DNA of 64,000 nucleotides from Toxonevra muliebris. Taxonomy: Eukaryota > Arthropoda > Insecta > Diptera > Pallopteridae. Positions 1 through 11,634 of the stretch are shown here, in pieces (within the stretch, counting starts at the first letter, position 1; the number at the start of each line of letters is the position of its first letter). The stretch covers positions 63,190,079 through 63,254,078 of the forward strand of contig OY829327.1 of NCBI GenBank assembly GCA_963691655.1. The letters run 5' to 3'. The notes under the pieces were generated by a model. The model was given only the letters and a program-made list of their open reading frames with translations, was not told the DNA's origin and ran no database searches. Position numbers and translations under genes: made by a program.

Positions 1-339
1 CAAAAAACTACATAAATCATGTTGATATTTTTAAAGTATTTTTTGCATAATAATATGAAAATTCATTTAATAATTATGGAAGATATTTATTTATATTTAA
101 CGCACTAAAATTTATTGAAGAAACGAATAAGTTTGTAAAACAATTGTTAAAACCAAGTGTATGTAAATTTTAAAAGAAATATATTATTTTCTTTGGTTGT
201 TAATAGTTACTCTAGCAATATTAGATGTAAGCAACCTTACACAGTATTTCAAAATTACTATTTTATTTTGAAAAACAGTGTTCTCCGTATTCTGTTATCG
301 TATAATTAAAAAAAAAATAAAAAAAATTAAGTATGGGTA

Positions 340-1570
340 ATGTAAATTACACTAGTTTAAAAATTTTTGGTTTTCGCGTGAACCAAAAATAAAAGTGCTT
401 TCTAGATTAATTTTGGGTCGCTGAAAAAGAAAATGACACGTATTTTTGCAAAAAAATGTTTTCGTGAAATTTACAAAAACGTGGTTTTTGGCTCTTTCTT
501 CAGTTACTGGTGTAAATCTTGATAATGGTTGATCCAATTGACATAAACTGTAGACGATCCGAAAGGAATGTTCTTCTTCTTCTTTTCGACAATGTACTGT
601 TTGTTTCAATCGGATGAAATTTTGTGTTTACAGGCGATGAAAGTCGAAAAAGCATGGATTTTAGGGCCTTTTTTGAGAATCACTCACAACGGTTCCAATT
701 AGATTAAAACAAATTTAATTTTACTGATTTTTAAGGTTGCAAAAAAATATAACAAAAATATTCAGCATAAGCTCACTAAAATCGGACTAGAAATGTAGAT
801 GTTATGACATAATAAGTGATGACAGACAATTTCAGTTTTGCAGTTTTGTAGCACTTGGCGAGCCGTTCACAACAATGTCATTTATAAAAATAGGACAGCC
901 ATCGAAGGACATGGCTGTTTTTAGAGTGGTCTAAAAAAAAATTTTTTTTTTTTTCAAAACCCTCCACAAAAGCCTTTAAATAGGGGGTTGGCTTTTCAAA
1001 CTTTTTTTCTGTGTGGAAGCCTACCCACCAGTTTGTGTGAAAATCTAATTGAGATGCCTTCCCTTAATATGCCATAACTTTTACATTATTCATCCGATTT
1101 TAGCGATCTTATGGTTAATATTTTTGTTATAAAATCTTTTCTTTGCAATTTTAAAAGTATGTAAAATAAAATTTTTTTTATTTAATGGAATAATTGAAAG
1201 AGTGATTTTCAAAAAGGTGATAAAACTCATTTTTTCGACCTTCATCGTCTGTAACCAAAAAAAATTTAATCCGATTGGCACAAACAGTACATTGTCGGAA
1301 ATAGGAGTAACATAGATTTTGAATGGTTTGCAGTTTATGCCAGTTGAATCAATCATTATCAAGATGTACACCAGTAACTGAAGAAAGCGCCAAAAAGCCC
1401 GTTTGTTTTGCAAATTTCGCTAAAACGCTTCTTTGCAAAAATACGTGAATGCCATTTTCTTTTGTAATAACCTGTATTTAGTCTAAAAGCCTCTTTTTCT
1501 TCTGGTTCATTTTTCGTGTAAACTGGTGTTATTAAGTTATTGTAATGCAGTCCGTTATCATTCGTATTTA
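340..1570. repeat. Long imperfect inverted repeat (palindromic element)
   Basis: The left arm (about 340-815) and the right arm (about 1065-1570) are reverse complements with scattered mismatches, separated by a spacer of about 250 bp. Anchor matches are CAGTTACTGGTGTA (about 501-514), which reappears in reverse orientation near 1366-1379, GACAATGTACTGTTTG in both arms, and CACTAAAATCGGA near 775, which matches TCCGATTTTAGCGA near 1095. Open frames inside the arms have no recognisable domain and look like chance frames. No target duplication was found. It may be an old foldback or MITE-like element. Confidence 0.7.
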
Positions 1571-2250
1571 TACAAGGTGATTTTAATGATTTTTTTTTCG
1601 ATGCTTTGTGAACCGTTGATAACACAGATTAACAAATTAGAATTGTTGATTTCAACGACGATGAATCAGTTTTTTTTAGGATACTGTTTTTAAGAGCAAG
1701 CCAAGGACACGGTGTTGAGCTGATTGAAATCGGTGTGTCGGAATAATATTTTGAACTCTCACAATTTCGACGTCAGAGGAGTTTTTTTTTAACAACCCTC
1801 CTTTGCACAAATTGGTACAAATTGTTTTAAAAATGTTCTTCGCAAAATTGTTACTTTTAAAAAAGGAAAGCTGGCTTTCGAACATTGAAATTACTCCCTG
1901 ACCCTACTAACTGAAATTTTTGTGGACATTTGTAGCAGCCTATATGTGTCTTTGGAGAAATTGATAAGGGCAGTGTCCATTCCAGTCAGTTATTCATTCA
2001 TCGTCGAGGAAAAAATGGTATTTAATAGTGTAATTAGAACTAAATTAAAAAATAATTATAAATTGAAAACAATTCCTCTTACACCACCTATCTTTCACTA
2101 CACAGAAAAAATTGTTTTCAACGTCAAGGAAAATGCAATGTTTCATTTGGAATTGACATTTATCTTAATTATCAAATATTACAAAAACTGTCTTATCAAT
2201 TCATGAAAATGCTGGTATTAATATTTCATTCCATTGCAAAAATATATAGG

Positions 2251-2281
<31 letters not shown>

Positions 2282-5200
2282 GTAATTTGAATGTCGCATA
2301 TATTTGTCCTTGTGATAGCAGAAATATTTTGCATTTGCGCACGATTGAAATACGGCTAATAATAGCTCTGTTGAGGTACTGTTCCATCAAATACTTTCAG
2401 GGAGAGAGTAAAAAAGATTGAGAAAAAATTCTCACAAAGAGAAAACTATCAGAAAAAGTACGCGAACAGAAAATCAGTGCTGTCGCTGTCACTTCAATTG
2501 AAGTTTTTTACTTCACTTTCAAGCCTGTCACTTCGTCACTTCCTCTTTCATAAAAACACTTCGGTTTTCCAGTTTCAATGAAAAACTAAAATCGATAAAA
2601 AAAAATCTAAGTATGCGTTTGAATTTATATTCCATATAAAAAGTAAAAAGGTACCATTTAGCATACCTCCATCAGTACAATTTCAGACCTTTTGTGTTTA
2701 TTTAAATACCTATGTAGCAACACTGATGACGAACTGTCATACAATTTATTAGAATTTGGTTGAAAATGATTTTATGTAAAAAGGCGACAGTTTCGAAGAA
2801 TTCTGTCATTTTGTTTTTGGCTTGAAAAATTCCTTAAAACACTTCACTTTTTTAAAAAACAAAAAAAATTTCAAAACGGCAGCCCTGCAGAAAATTATTA
2901 AAAACTTTCAATTAAACAGCTGATCCATTTTTTTGACAATTAATTTTTTGGCGTGAAAAAATATTGTGCGGTTTATAATTTAATTTATTTAATTTAAAGA
3001 GTAATTTATTGAAATCATTTCATGTGACACACTCGCACACAACTAAATTATTGTTGACCATTTCTTATTTTACGGCAGCTGAAAATTTGTGAAAGCAAAA
3101 ATTTTACCTTCAGCAACTTTCAATTACTATTTTCTCTATCACATTCTTACGCTCTCCTTTTTCTCTCTCGTTGAAGGTTTTTTCGAGTACGTGAACACTT
3201 TTCCAGTGAAAACTATTAACAATTGTTAACAATTTTCAACAATTTTTTGTACGTGAAGAGACCTAATAAAAGAAAGTCTCTTTTCATGTGCTGCCACCAA
3301 AGTGCCTTTTCGTGTTTAGCATGGAAAATTCATTTGGGATCACTAGAAGCCATCATAAGATCGCACAAGAAAAGTTAAAATTTGCAGGGCAGTGTTCTTA
3401 TTGTTTTAGGAAGCGCTATCGAATCTCAGGTGTTATCTTTAACGGCTGTTAACTGCCGAATAACTTGAAACTGTGGAATTAGAAATTGACAGTTTTCCAT
3501 TTATGTAGGTGGACAATATGAATAACATTACAGAAAGCATAATAGTGAAGGGCCCAATGAATGCGGAATGAAAATAAATAAACAATTTAATTACACAACT
3601 ATTTTTCTGATAGTGATGTATTTCAGTTGAAATTGAGAAAGAAGCCGGAATTGCTCAATTTGGGTGTGAATAGGGTATAAGTCAGCATTTTAACCGGATT
3701 CAAAGACTTTCAGAATTTATCTTTTGTTGGTGTTTTGGTGCAGCACCCGAACTGAAAGCTTTTAAATAAATATTTGCTTAAGTATTCGTAAAAAAATCTT
3801 TTGCAGTGAATAAACTCGCAATGTTAATTACTTCGCTTGCATTCTGCAGCAATATTCTCCTACGAAATTTCTTTGCTGAAAAATTTTTGACAAACAATTT
3901 TTTTTTTGTTATATTTGAAATTAATTTTTCTACACAGTTTCCGTCTTCCACATTTGTTTTGAAAGTTTTGTATGTTTTTTATAGGGACTTCTACTTACAG
4001 ACAAAATAAAGCATTCAAAGTTTCAAAATTTTCAGTAAAAAAAACTAAAAATTTTAATAGGTAACCATGAAGACACAACTTTGTTATTTCATTGTCTAAA
4101 ATAGATGGTAAGCTTAAGTCTCGTATATTGCTGTGCATTCATAATGCTGTACTTCTCACATTACTTTTAAGAAGATTTTTTATTATTGCTGTTATGATAC
4201 TGGTTTTTTCCAGCGCTTAAAAATGAAACTAGAGCAGTATAGCAGCATATGTAATTTGCAGTTGGTGTGAGTGCGTACGATATAAGTACAAAAAATTCAC
4301 AAATGTCAATTTTAAGCCATTAAAAATGCAAAAATTTCTCATTTTTCAGCGTCCAGCGGCTTAAAAATTGACAGTTCTTTGTTTTTTTTGGAATTTCTTC
4401 TTAGTTTACGTTTTCTTTTTGGTTATTGTGCTTCTGAATATTATATTAAAAAATAATATGGATTTGAATACGCAAATCCTGTGTTTTGGACTCTTTAATT
4501 TTGTAAATGCAGCTGCGTGTTTACTTAAGTCGGAGAAAGAATCTAAACAAAAAAAGAAGGAATATTCTGTAAAGTGGCTATTGCATCTTCCCATGGAAAA
4601 TTTATTTTGGGTTTGTAAATTTATGTGAATTTAAGATTGCAATGAATATTTTTAACTGTTTTATACAAATATTTTTAAATGACATTTGAAAAAAATAATT
4701 CTATAGCATATTCTTTCACACTCGGTATTGCTATCTCTTTTATCCGCCGCTTTTTTTAAGTGCTTTAAAATGACAGCATAACTAAAATTTTTTTTAACAA
4801 GAAAAGTTTTTACGGCGCAGATATTTCTCAATACCGAATGATATTGATTTATGTAAATGGTAAACATGAGAAAATTTATATGAATAAATGTGATAAAGCA
4901 ATTCGGAAATACATACAAAAATAAGGAGATTAAGTTTCTTCTTGATAAAATATAAATTTTTGGATAATTATGAACACACTTTATTTTTTGATAATAATTT
5001 TGTTAGTTTTAGAAAATTAATTTTCTTTGAGTTAAAAAAAAAAAAATTAGTGAAAACAATTTAAAAGGCTTCAGTTGAACTATTGCAGTTGAACTATAAT
5101 TATAGTTCCCTAGTTAGGAGGATTGTGTAGATTACAATACAATGCGCATTACTAATTACATTATAAAAAATGGTAAAATCAATACTTGCAACAGTTAGTA

Positions 5201-5640
5201 CGATTTGATTAAAATTTCTTCATGTATATTCAGTGTTACCTTTGCGGGCTTAATTTAAATACAAACCTTGTACATATATATTTCTATATATTTTAATGTT
5301 ACTGAAATATTCAATATGATACAATTTAGGAAATCTTGTATTAAGCTTGAAATAAATAGTACTTCAATAATATTTTTTGCTCACTTCAAAATATTATTGA
5401 AGTCACTTTTTACAAAGCAAATAAGTAATTTTGTATATCGATACTTTAAACAACCAAAAACAAAATAATTTTATTAATAGAAAATGCTTTAGTTTTTATA
5501 CAAATATTCGAAATAAATTTACTGTTCCATTAAAAAAATAATTATCCTTTTTTTGTTTTAATTCTTAGCTAAAAACAGTATTAAGATTGTATAATTGTAA
5601 GTATTTATGCACTCCCATATTCAGAGATTACTCCATTAGC
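1571..5640. other. AT-rich stretch without recognisable gene
   Basis: No open frame here resembles a known protein and no tRNA-like fold was noticed. It holds a TA microsatellite (2251-2274), a stretch at 2285-2330 resembling 42749-42796 (shared GTGATAGCA core), CACTTC-rich sequence near 2490-2545 and a perfect 18-bp palindrome at 5091-5108. Short frames in this interval are treated as noise. Confidence 0.6.
2251..2274. repeat. TA dinucleotide microsatellite
   Basis: About twelve uninterrupted TA units, followed by an imperfect continuation to about 2281. Confidence 0.9.
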
Positions 5641-5880
5641 GCAAAGAGTATAGATTACAAAGAGGTCGCAATCGCTCTTAAGCTTTTTGGGACGTAAAAA
5701 GCTAGAAAACATTTATGGGGTGCCATACCGATGAAGCGAACGCAGCGGTTGGCAACCGGAAAAAAAGGTATGAATGGATGGGTTGGTGATGTTTGATAGA
5801 ACAATTATTTTACATTTCTTTTGGCAAATAACATTCAACATTTGCAGTATTTTACATATCTTTTATATACAAATATGCAA
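5641..5880 (+). repeat. Dispersed repeat family A, copy 1
   Basis: This sequence recurs in reverse orientation at 22405-22616, and its second half recurs directly at 18386-18530. Shared landmarks are AAGAGTATAGATTACAAAG, GCCATACCGATGAAGCGAACG, GGTATGAATGGATG and ACAATTATTTTACATTTCTT. No coding potential is evident. The family type (MITE or other non-autonomous element) is not resolved. Confidence 0.8.
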
Positions 5881-5989
5881 ACGTTTTGTTTTGATTTTAT
5901 GTATTTTATGTATTTTGATTGATTTTTTTTATATATATATATATTTTTCTGCTTTGATTTTATGAAATTCAATAAATTCATAAACAATG

Positions 5990-7095
5990 AATAAATGAAA
6001 ACTTAGAAGTTTAGTTTTTGGATTGAATTTTGTACTGAATTTTAGTCTGATATTGGTTTAACTTTTCCGTTTTTGATCTAAATTCTTGTTTGATTGTAAG
6101 TCAGAATTGTGTTTTATTTTAGTTTATTTAATTTAAGTTAAAATTTTTTATTGTAAATATTTAACAGATATTCCTACTAGTTTTTTATCTGAGTTTTGGG
6201 TAACTTTCGTTCGGTATTTGGTGTCCTTTTGGGCTAAAGTTTTGTCTAACTATTGGTCTGAGTTGTTGGATTTTTAGTCTGAGTTTTGACCTGAATTTAA
6301 TCTCATTTTGGTCTATTTATGTTGGAATTATGTCCCAATTCGTGGTCTGAACATCGTTTTTTTTTCACCGGTTGTTGCCCGGTACCCGAAAGCGTGTACG
6401 GATCTCGTTAAAATTTAAAATGTATTGTTTTTTTTGTCAAATTAAGATATATTTACATTTTAAGTAATGTATAATAGACTTAAAGAACGTATTTAATTTT
6501 TCATAAAATGAAGTGCTTGATTATGAAGTTGAATTTTTCATAAAAATGAAGCACTTGCTCATGAAGTTGTGAGATCTTATACTCACCACCAGGTCGATAT
6601 TAAGAATGATATAAATATATTTAAAAGTTCGTTTAAAGTACTATCCAAATTAACTGTTATCTTAATTTAATTTTTTTTGCTTCGACCAAAAATGACCCAA
6701 AAAATTGAGATGTATCAAATTGTTTCATCAAAATTTGTTCTCAAAGGAAATTAAAATTTCCTTCAAATTTTTTTCTCAAAATAGATCTCAATATAAATGC
6801 ATCAGAAAAGTCAAAATCAAGATTCTGATCTGAATTTGGTCTCATTTTGATCTAGATTTTTGATCAGAATTTGGTTCTTTTCTTTGTTTGAACTTCGATC
6901 TGAAAAAAGTTTTTGAATTTTAGTTTGAAATTTGGTCGAAATTTCCGCCTAAATTTCTATCCGATTTTAGTTTGAATTTTGGTCTCAGTTTTGTTCCAGT
7001 TATCTTTTATTTTTTGACCTGTATTTGATAAAATTTTTGCACTAGTTTTTGGTCTAGGTCTGGGTTTTGGTCGATAGTGAGTCTGATATTTTTCT
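5990..7095. repeat. Degenerate TTTTGGTCTGAATTT-like repeat tract
   Basis: Two blocks (about 6000-6360 and 6790-7090) consist of loose variants of TTTTGGTCTGAATTT. Clear instances lie near 6830, 6850, 6905, 6970 and 7055. Units are too divergent to give one period. The sequence between the blocks is plain AT-rich DNA. No gene is visible. Confidence 0.6.
6497..6570. repeat. 37-bp tandem duplication
   Basis: Two adjacent units start TTTTTCATAAAATGAAG and TTTTTCATAAAAATGAAG and both end in ATGAAGTTG. They differ at a few positions. Confidence 0.8.
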
Positions 7096-7149
7096 TTTAA
7101 TTTAGTAAAATCAGCCCCTCCCAAACCCAAATCCTAGAACCGCCACTGC

Positions 7150-7800
7150 ATACATATGTAGTTTCTCATGACATCTCATATTTTTAACATGAAATGCAGT
7201 GTTAGTTCTTATAAAAAAAATTTTAAATGCTTTGGCCCATACGATTTCACATTGCACCTCATATTTTTAACATGATTAACTCTTATCAAAAATGTTAATT
7301 TTTCTTATCACTGTTAAATCTATCGACGTCTCTGCCGTGGCCATACGATTTTAACATGCACCTCATATGAGTTACATGTTAAATTTTCTTAAAATGCTAA
7401 TTTCAAAATCGCTGTAATGACTTATTCGGGTAAACAACAAGAACACACAACTCTTCTTCTTATTTTAACATGAGGTGCAATGCTAATTCTTTTGCACATG
7501 TTAAATTTCATATATCGCTGCTACGATACATGTAAACAAGAAATTTTTGTATTTATTTATGTTTTATTATTTTTATTATTATTAACTACAAGTGTAGTTA
7601 TTTAAGAAAAAATTTAAATACTTTACTTCATTTATTGTATTGAACAATGATAAATGAAATAAAAATATTTAATATGAAAATCTACACTTCATATGAGGTG
7701 CATTCATTTTGTAATTGCTGTAATGGCTAAACTTCGTCAACTATCGGGAAAACAACAAAAACGCACGATTCTTCTTCTTATTCTTTGTAAGAATATACAC
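7150..7800. repeat. Cluster of CACCTCATATTTTTAACATG-like units
   Basis: Variants of CACCTCATATTTTTAACATG occur near 7170, 7255 and 7350, and in reverse orientation (AACATGAGGTGCAATG) near 7465 and 7690. The stretch near 7495-7535 (TTAAATTTCATATATCGCTG) has a reverse-complement counterpart near 17590-17615. This is probably a decayed repeat-rich element. Confidence 0.55.
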
Positions 7801-7907
7801 TCGTAATAAAATATAAGAAATATAATATTATTTTTCAAATAAAATGAAAATATTAACTCAAAACTAACAAAATGCATTAAACTGGCGCGACAAAACTAAA
7901 GCACATA

Positions 7908-8498
7908 CAGTGTCGGACAAAACTAAAGCACGAACTCTTCCTTGTCAACATTTAGTTCAATAAAATTTAAAAATATGCACATATTTTTTTTTTTTTTTTG
8001 TTTTATAAATTTAGTATATTTATGCACTTGTTGAACAAAATTACATTCAAAATTCCCGAGCTATAAGCCATTTTCGCGCTTCCCATTTTTTAAATACTAA
8101 ATAAATAAATTTGGGTCATGGAATCGGTTCAATTCCTAAAATAGGAGGTATAATGATGTGCAAAGATATTCCTCAGAATGTTATGTTACCTTATACTGAG
8201 GAAGATTTGCTGTTAATGCAAGTCTACCGGCACGATGACGATCCCAGCACGGTGTGTAAAAAAGTAGTTTGTTGTCAATAAGATCAGTATTTTAGAGTCG
8301 TCTACCCGTTCTCTCAATCTCAATCCCAAAAAATGTATGGGAAATTATAGATCGTAAAATTCAGCGCATAAAGGATAAAAACAAGGATTTTTATTTTATG
8401 TGATAAATATAAAAAATTTCAATCCAAACATGTTTTACAATAATACTGAACAAAATGCAAACAAGGAAGAATCCGTGCTTTAGTTTTGTCCGACACTG
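7908..8498 (+). mobile_element. Tc1-like element B1, internally deleted, nested in A
   Basis: TIRs begin CAGTGTCGGACAAAACTAAA at the left and end TTTAGTTTTGTCCGACACTG at the right, flanked by TA at 7906-7907 and 8499-8500. At 591 bp it is shorter than a full Tc1 element and carries only a C-terminal transposase remnant on the plus strand. It is related in sequence to the host element A but has different terminal bases. Confidence 0.75.
8110..8400 (+). pseudogene. Tc1-type transposase fragment (element B1)
   Basis: Plus-strand translation gives a broken Tc1 transposase segment. A GHGIGSI-like stretch is followed by NVMLPYTEEDL and then VYRHDDDP, which corresponds to the family's QQDNDPKHT catalytic-Asp region. 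Stops and frameshifts follow (a stop near 8280), so it is non-functional. The paralogous segment of element A on the other strand carries a similar NVMLPYTEENL. Family assignment rests on these motifs; the exact subfamily is not determined. Confidence 0.7.
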
Positions 8499-8503
8499 TA
8501 AAG

Positions 8504-9577
8504 GAATACATTAATGGAAAAGTTCGCTTTCGTGGCAAAACCTCAATAAAATTGTTCAAAACGTCGGCAGAAATGTTCTTCCATGCAATCTCCGATTAAT
8601 AGAAAATGGAATCCTTGTTTTTATCCTTTATGCGATGAATTTTCCGATCTATAATTTCGTTTATATTTTTTAAGATTGAGATTGGGTGAATGGGTTGTCC
8701 TCTATCAAATCCTGATCTTATTGGCAACAAATCACTCTTTTACACACCATGCTAGGATCGTCATCGTACTGTAGACATGCTTTAACACCAGATTTTCCTC
8801 CGTATAAGGTAACATAACATTCTGGGGCATGTATTTGTATATCAGACGGTCCATTATACATCTTATTCTATGAATTGAACCGATTCCATGGCCGAAAAAA
8901 ATCACCAGAGCACTACGTTGCCTCCCCCGTATCATACGGTGCTTTTAAAATAACGCGGATTTCATCGTTGCCCTTTTGGTTTGCACACTAGCTTCAATCC
9001 GTCGCAATATTTCATGTTGAATATAGATTCATCAGTAAAAACCACGGTCTTTCATTTGGCAGTAGCCCAGCTAAAGTGCTCGGATGCAAATTCGAGCCTT
9101 CCCTGTTGATTCTTTCGAGAAATAAATAGCTTTTTCACGCTTTGGTATGTTGCTATGTTGCTAAGCCATCCTCCACAGTTCGTCGTTGGATAAACTTATA
9201 TGAAATGTTTAAACGCAATTTATTTCCAAGATACAAAAAGGGTCTTTTTTTTAAATCCAAAAGATGCTTTGATCCAAACGTTTAATTGTGCCCCGCGGAC
9301 TGCCATCTCCATATTTAGTATATAAAAAATGGGAAGTGCGAAAACGGCTTATAGCTCGGGAATTAACATAATATCGAATCCAAAATTTTTTTACAATGCA
9401 TATCACTGATTCAGCTTTATTAAATCCACTTTGAATATTTTCTCTAAATTGTGCAGAATATTTTTTTCCAGCAATTTTGGGAAGCGAAATTTTGAAATGC
9501 GAACGGTGACGGTGAATGATAACCAACAACTTATATACGCTTCCAATTTTTTTTAAAACCTGCTTTTTGTTTTCCAA
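8504..9577 (-). pseudogene. Tc1-family transposase, decayed (element A)
   Basis: On the minus strand an N-terminal part (9577-9251) shows the helix-turn-helix region and a linker ending GSPRGTIKRLDQSI, the position of the GRPR-type motif in Tc1 transposases. A second open part (8935-8732) carries MDRLIYKYMPQNVMLPYTEE and then VYSTMTI, where QQDNDP would normally place the second catalytic Asp; that residue is lost. Frameshifts separate the parts. A C-terminal stretch with KNISADVLNNFIEVLPRK is recoverable near 8580-8510. The protein would have cut and pasted element A. It is now inactive. Confidence 0.75.
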
Positions 9578-9728
9578 AATAACGGGTTTCTAGTTTAAAG
9601 ATTGTTGTTGTTGTTGTTTATTTTTAACAATTGATTGTAATTGAAAGCGAAAAAGATTATGTGCTTTAGTTTTGTCGCGGCAGGTTTAGGCATATTGCGC
9701 AATGTTAGTAAAAAAGAAATAAACCCAG

Positions 9729-9869
9729 TTTTGAATGTAATTTTGTTTCAACAAGTGCATAAATATACTAAATTTATAAAACTAAAAAAAAATGCATTAA
9801 ATTGCTTTAAGTTTTATTGAACTAAATGTTGACAAGGAAGAGTTCGTGCTTTAGTTTTGTCCGGCACTG
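9729..9869. mobile_element. Orphan terminus of a B-type Tc1-like element
   Basis: It ends CTTTAGTTTTGTCCGGCACTG followed by TA (9870-9871). Its inner part (GTGCATAAATATACTAAATT) is the reverse complement of 8007-8040 in B1. It lies just outside the right end of element A, so A may have inserted into, or recombined next to, an older B-type copy. Confidence 0.65.
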
Positions 9870-9902
9870 TATGTATATACATATGAATTCTACAAACATA
9901 CC

Positions 9903-9935
9903 ATCGCCTGAGGATTGATTTGGCGTATAGGCATA
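9903..9935 (+). repeat. Repeat family D terminus
   Basis: The sequence ATCGCCTGAGGATTGATTTGG followed by CGTATAGGCATA is shared with the hairpin at 42957-43032 and with 45571-45607 (reverse). Confidence 0.75.
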
Positions 9936-10137
9936 CGAACACGGTTGCCACTTTGGTACAATTCTATCAAAACTGATAAATTTTTTTCTGCGCTTGGTAC
10001 ATTGTTACATGTTTTTAAAATTTGGTACATTCTATGGGCAAAGTTAGCTTTTATAGTAATTAAGAATTGTAAACATATTTTCAAAATACTTTAGAGATTA
10101 GAAAATTGTTCAGACTAAGCAATTTTTTGGCAAAAAG

Positions 10138-11625
10138 AGCTCCACGAAATAACTTCTAAATGAAATAACTCCTAATTGAAAAATGAAATAAGTCCTAATG
10201 AAATAACTCCTAACAAAAAACGAAATAACTTCTAATACAAAAATGAATTAAATCTTAATTTTTAGGGGTTATTTTGCAATTAGGAGTTATTTTATAATGA
10301 AATCAAATAATTCCTAATACAAAAATGGATTTACTCCTAATTCAAAAATGAAATAACTCCTAATTTGAGCAAAAATAAATGAAATTTATCCTCACACCAC
10401 GAGGTACTTAGGCTAAATATGGATATTATTAATTTTGATATTGTTCCACCTTCTAAAATAAATTCATTCTACAGTGACGGCACCTAAATGTCTAATCACC
10501 ACACTGTTTGGTTTTGCAAATGGAATAAATCCAAAGAAACTATTTAGGTTCTGTGAAATTCGACCAAAATTAAAAAGGAAATCCAAAAAAAATTTAGGCC
10601 AAAATAAGTAACTCGGGCCAAAACATTTTGGTTGGAATTCCTTTTTGATTTTGGTTGAAATGCACTTTAGAAAAGGAAATTCGACCAAAAATTTGTTCGG
10701 CCCAAATTCCTATTTGAAACTAAATTATTATTATTTTTTTAAGTAAAAGGAATTTGAGCCAAAATTTAAATTATATTAATTTTGAAAACAAGAAATTGTA
10801 TTAAGCTCTTTTTTTTGTATAGGTTTTTGAGAATTTAAAAGGACAATAGTAAAAAATTCGCGCGAATTTTTTACTATATGTTTGAAACAAACTTCTGATT
10901 AAAATTTTAATTGTTTATAAACGATAGAATGCGTAATAACCGTTTATTTGTCTAGTTTATAATTTAACTACAGCCCCAAAAAAATTTATAATATTCCTTT
11001 TTAGAAAAATTAAGTAAAAATTTAAAATATTATATGAAAAATACGAAATAAAGCCCCACAAAATGAAATGAAGCCTTAAAAACGAAATAAGAAACCAAAA
11101 ATTATTTGGTCGAATTTCCAAATGATTTTTTGGCTTAAATTCCTTTTTAAAAAATTTTGCCCGAAATTCCTTCCTTTTTTTGGTCAAAATTCCTTTGGTC
11201 GAATTTCTGTTCCCCGTTTTGAGATATCTGGATTTGAGATATTTAGATTTTTAGTACGAGGAATTAAACTTGGATGCCGAAATAGCAAAGTTAAAGTGTG
11301 TGTTGTATTCCAAAAACAACATTACGAAATTGAAATAACTTCTAAATTAGGACTTATTTCATCTTTTCATTAGGAGTTATTTCATTTCTTCATTAGAAGT
11401 TATTTCATCTCATTATGAAATAACTCCTAACATAAAATTTAATAACTCCTAAGGGAAAAATGAAATAACTCCTAAAATTTTTGCCGATTAGGAGTTAATT
11501 TATATTACTGTAACTCCCAATAAAAAATGAAATATCTCCTAATTTTTTTTTATATGAAGATTTTTGGGAGTTATTTCATTTTTTCGATTAGGAGTTATTT
11601 CATTTAGGGGTTATTTCGTGGTACC
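10138..11625. mobile_element. Foldback-type element with sub-repeat arms and 9-bp target duplication
   Basis: The left arm (10138-10380) and right arm (about 11325-11625) are made of many copies of GAAATAACTCCTAAT in direct and inverted order. Ends read AGCTCCACGAAATAAC and, inverted, GGTACCACGAAATAAC. The flanks are an exact 9-bp direct repeat GGCAAAAAG (10129-10137 and 11626-11634), so the boundaries are well defined. The centre (about 10540-11215) has a second set of units based on GAAATTCGACCAAAA, also in both orientations. No transposase is visible. The architecture and the 9-bp duplication match Drosophila FB-type elements or a MULE-like transposition mechanism; the choice between them is inference. 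Confidence 0.85.
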
Positions 11626-11634
11626 GGCAAAAAG

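Larger units (their letters stand above)
7880..9686 (-). mobile_element. Tc1-like transposon A, split by a second Tc1-like insert
   Basis: TIRs reading CTGGCGCGACAAAACTAAAG near the left end and its complement near the right end (CTTTAGTTTTGTCGCGGCAG) are flanked by TA (7878-7879 and 9687-9688), as expected for Tc1/mariner. The decayed transposase lies on the minus strand. Element B1 (7908-8498) sits just inside the left TIR. Without it, element A is about 1.2 kb, a normal size for a Tc1 element. Confidence 0.7.

Noticed and set aside
7150..7540. CRISPR-like array
   Set aside because: Units are degenerate, unevenly spaced and inverted, and the DNA is from an animal nuclear genome.
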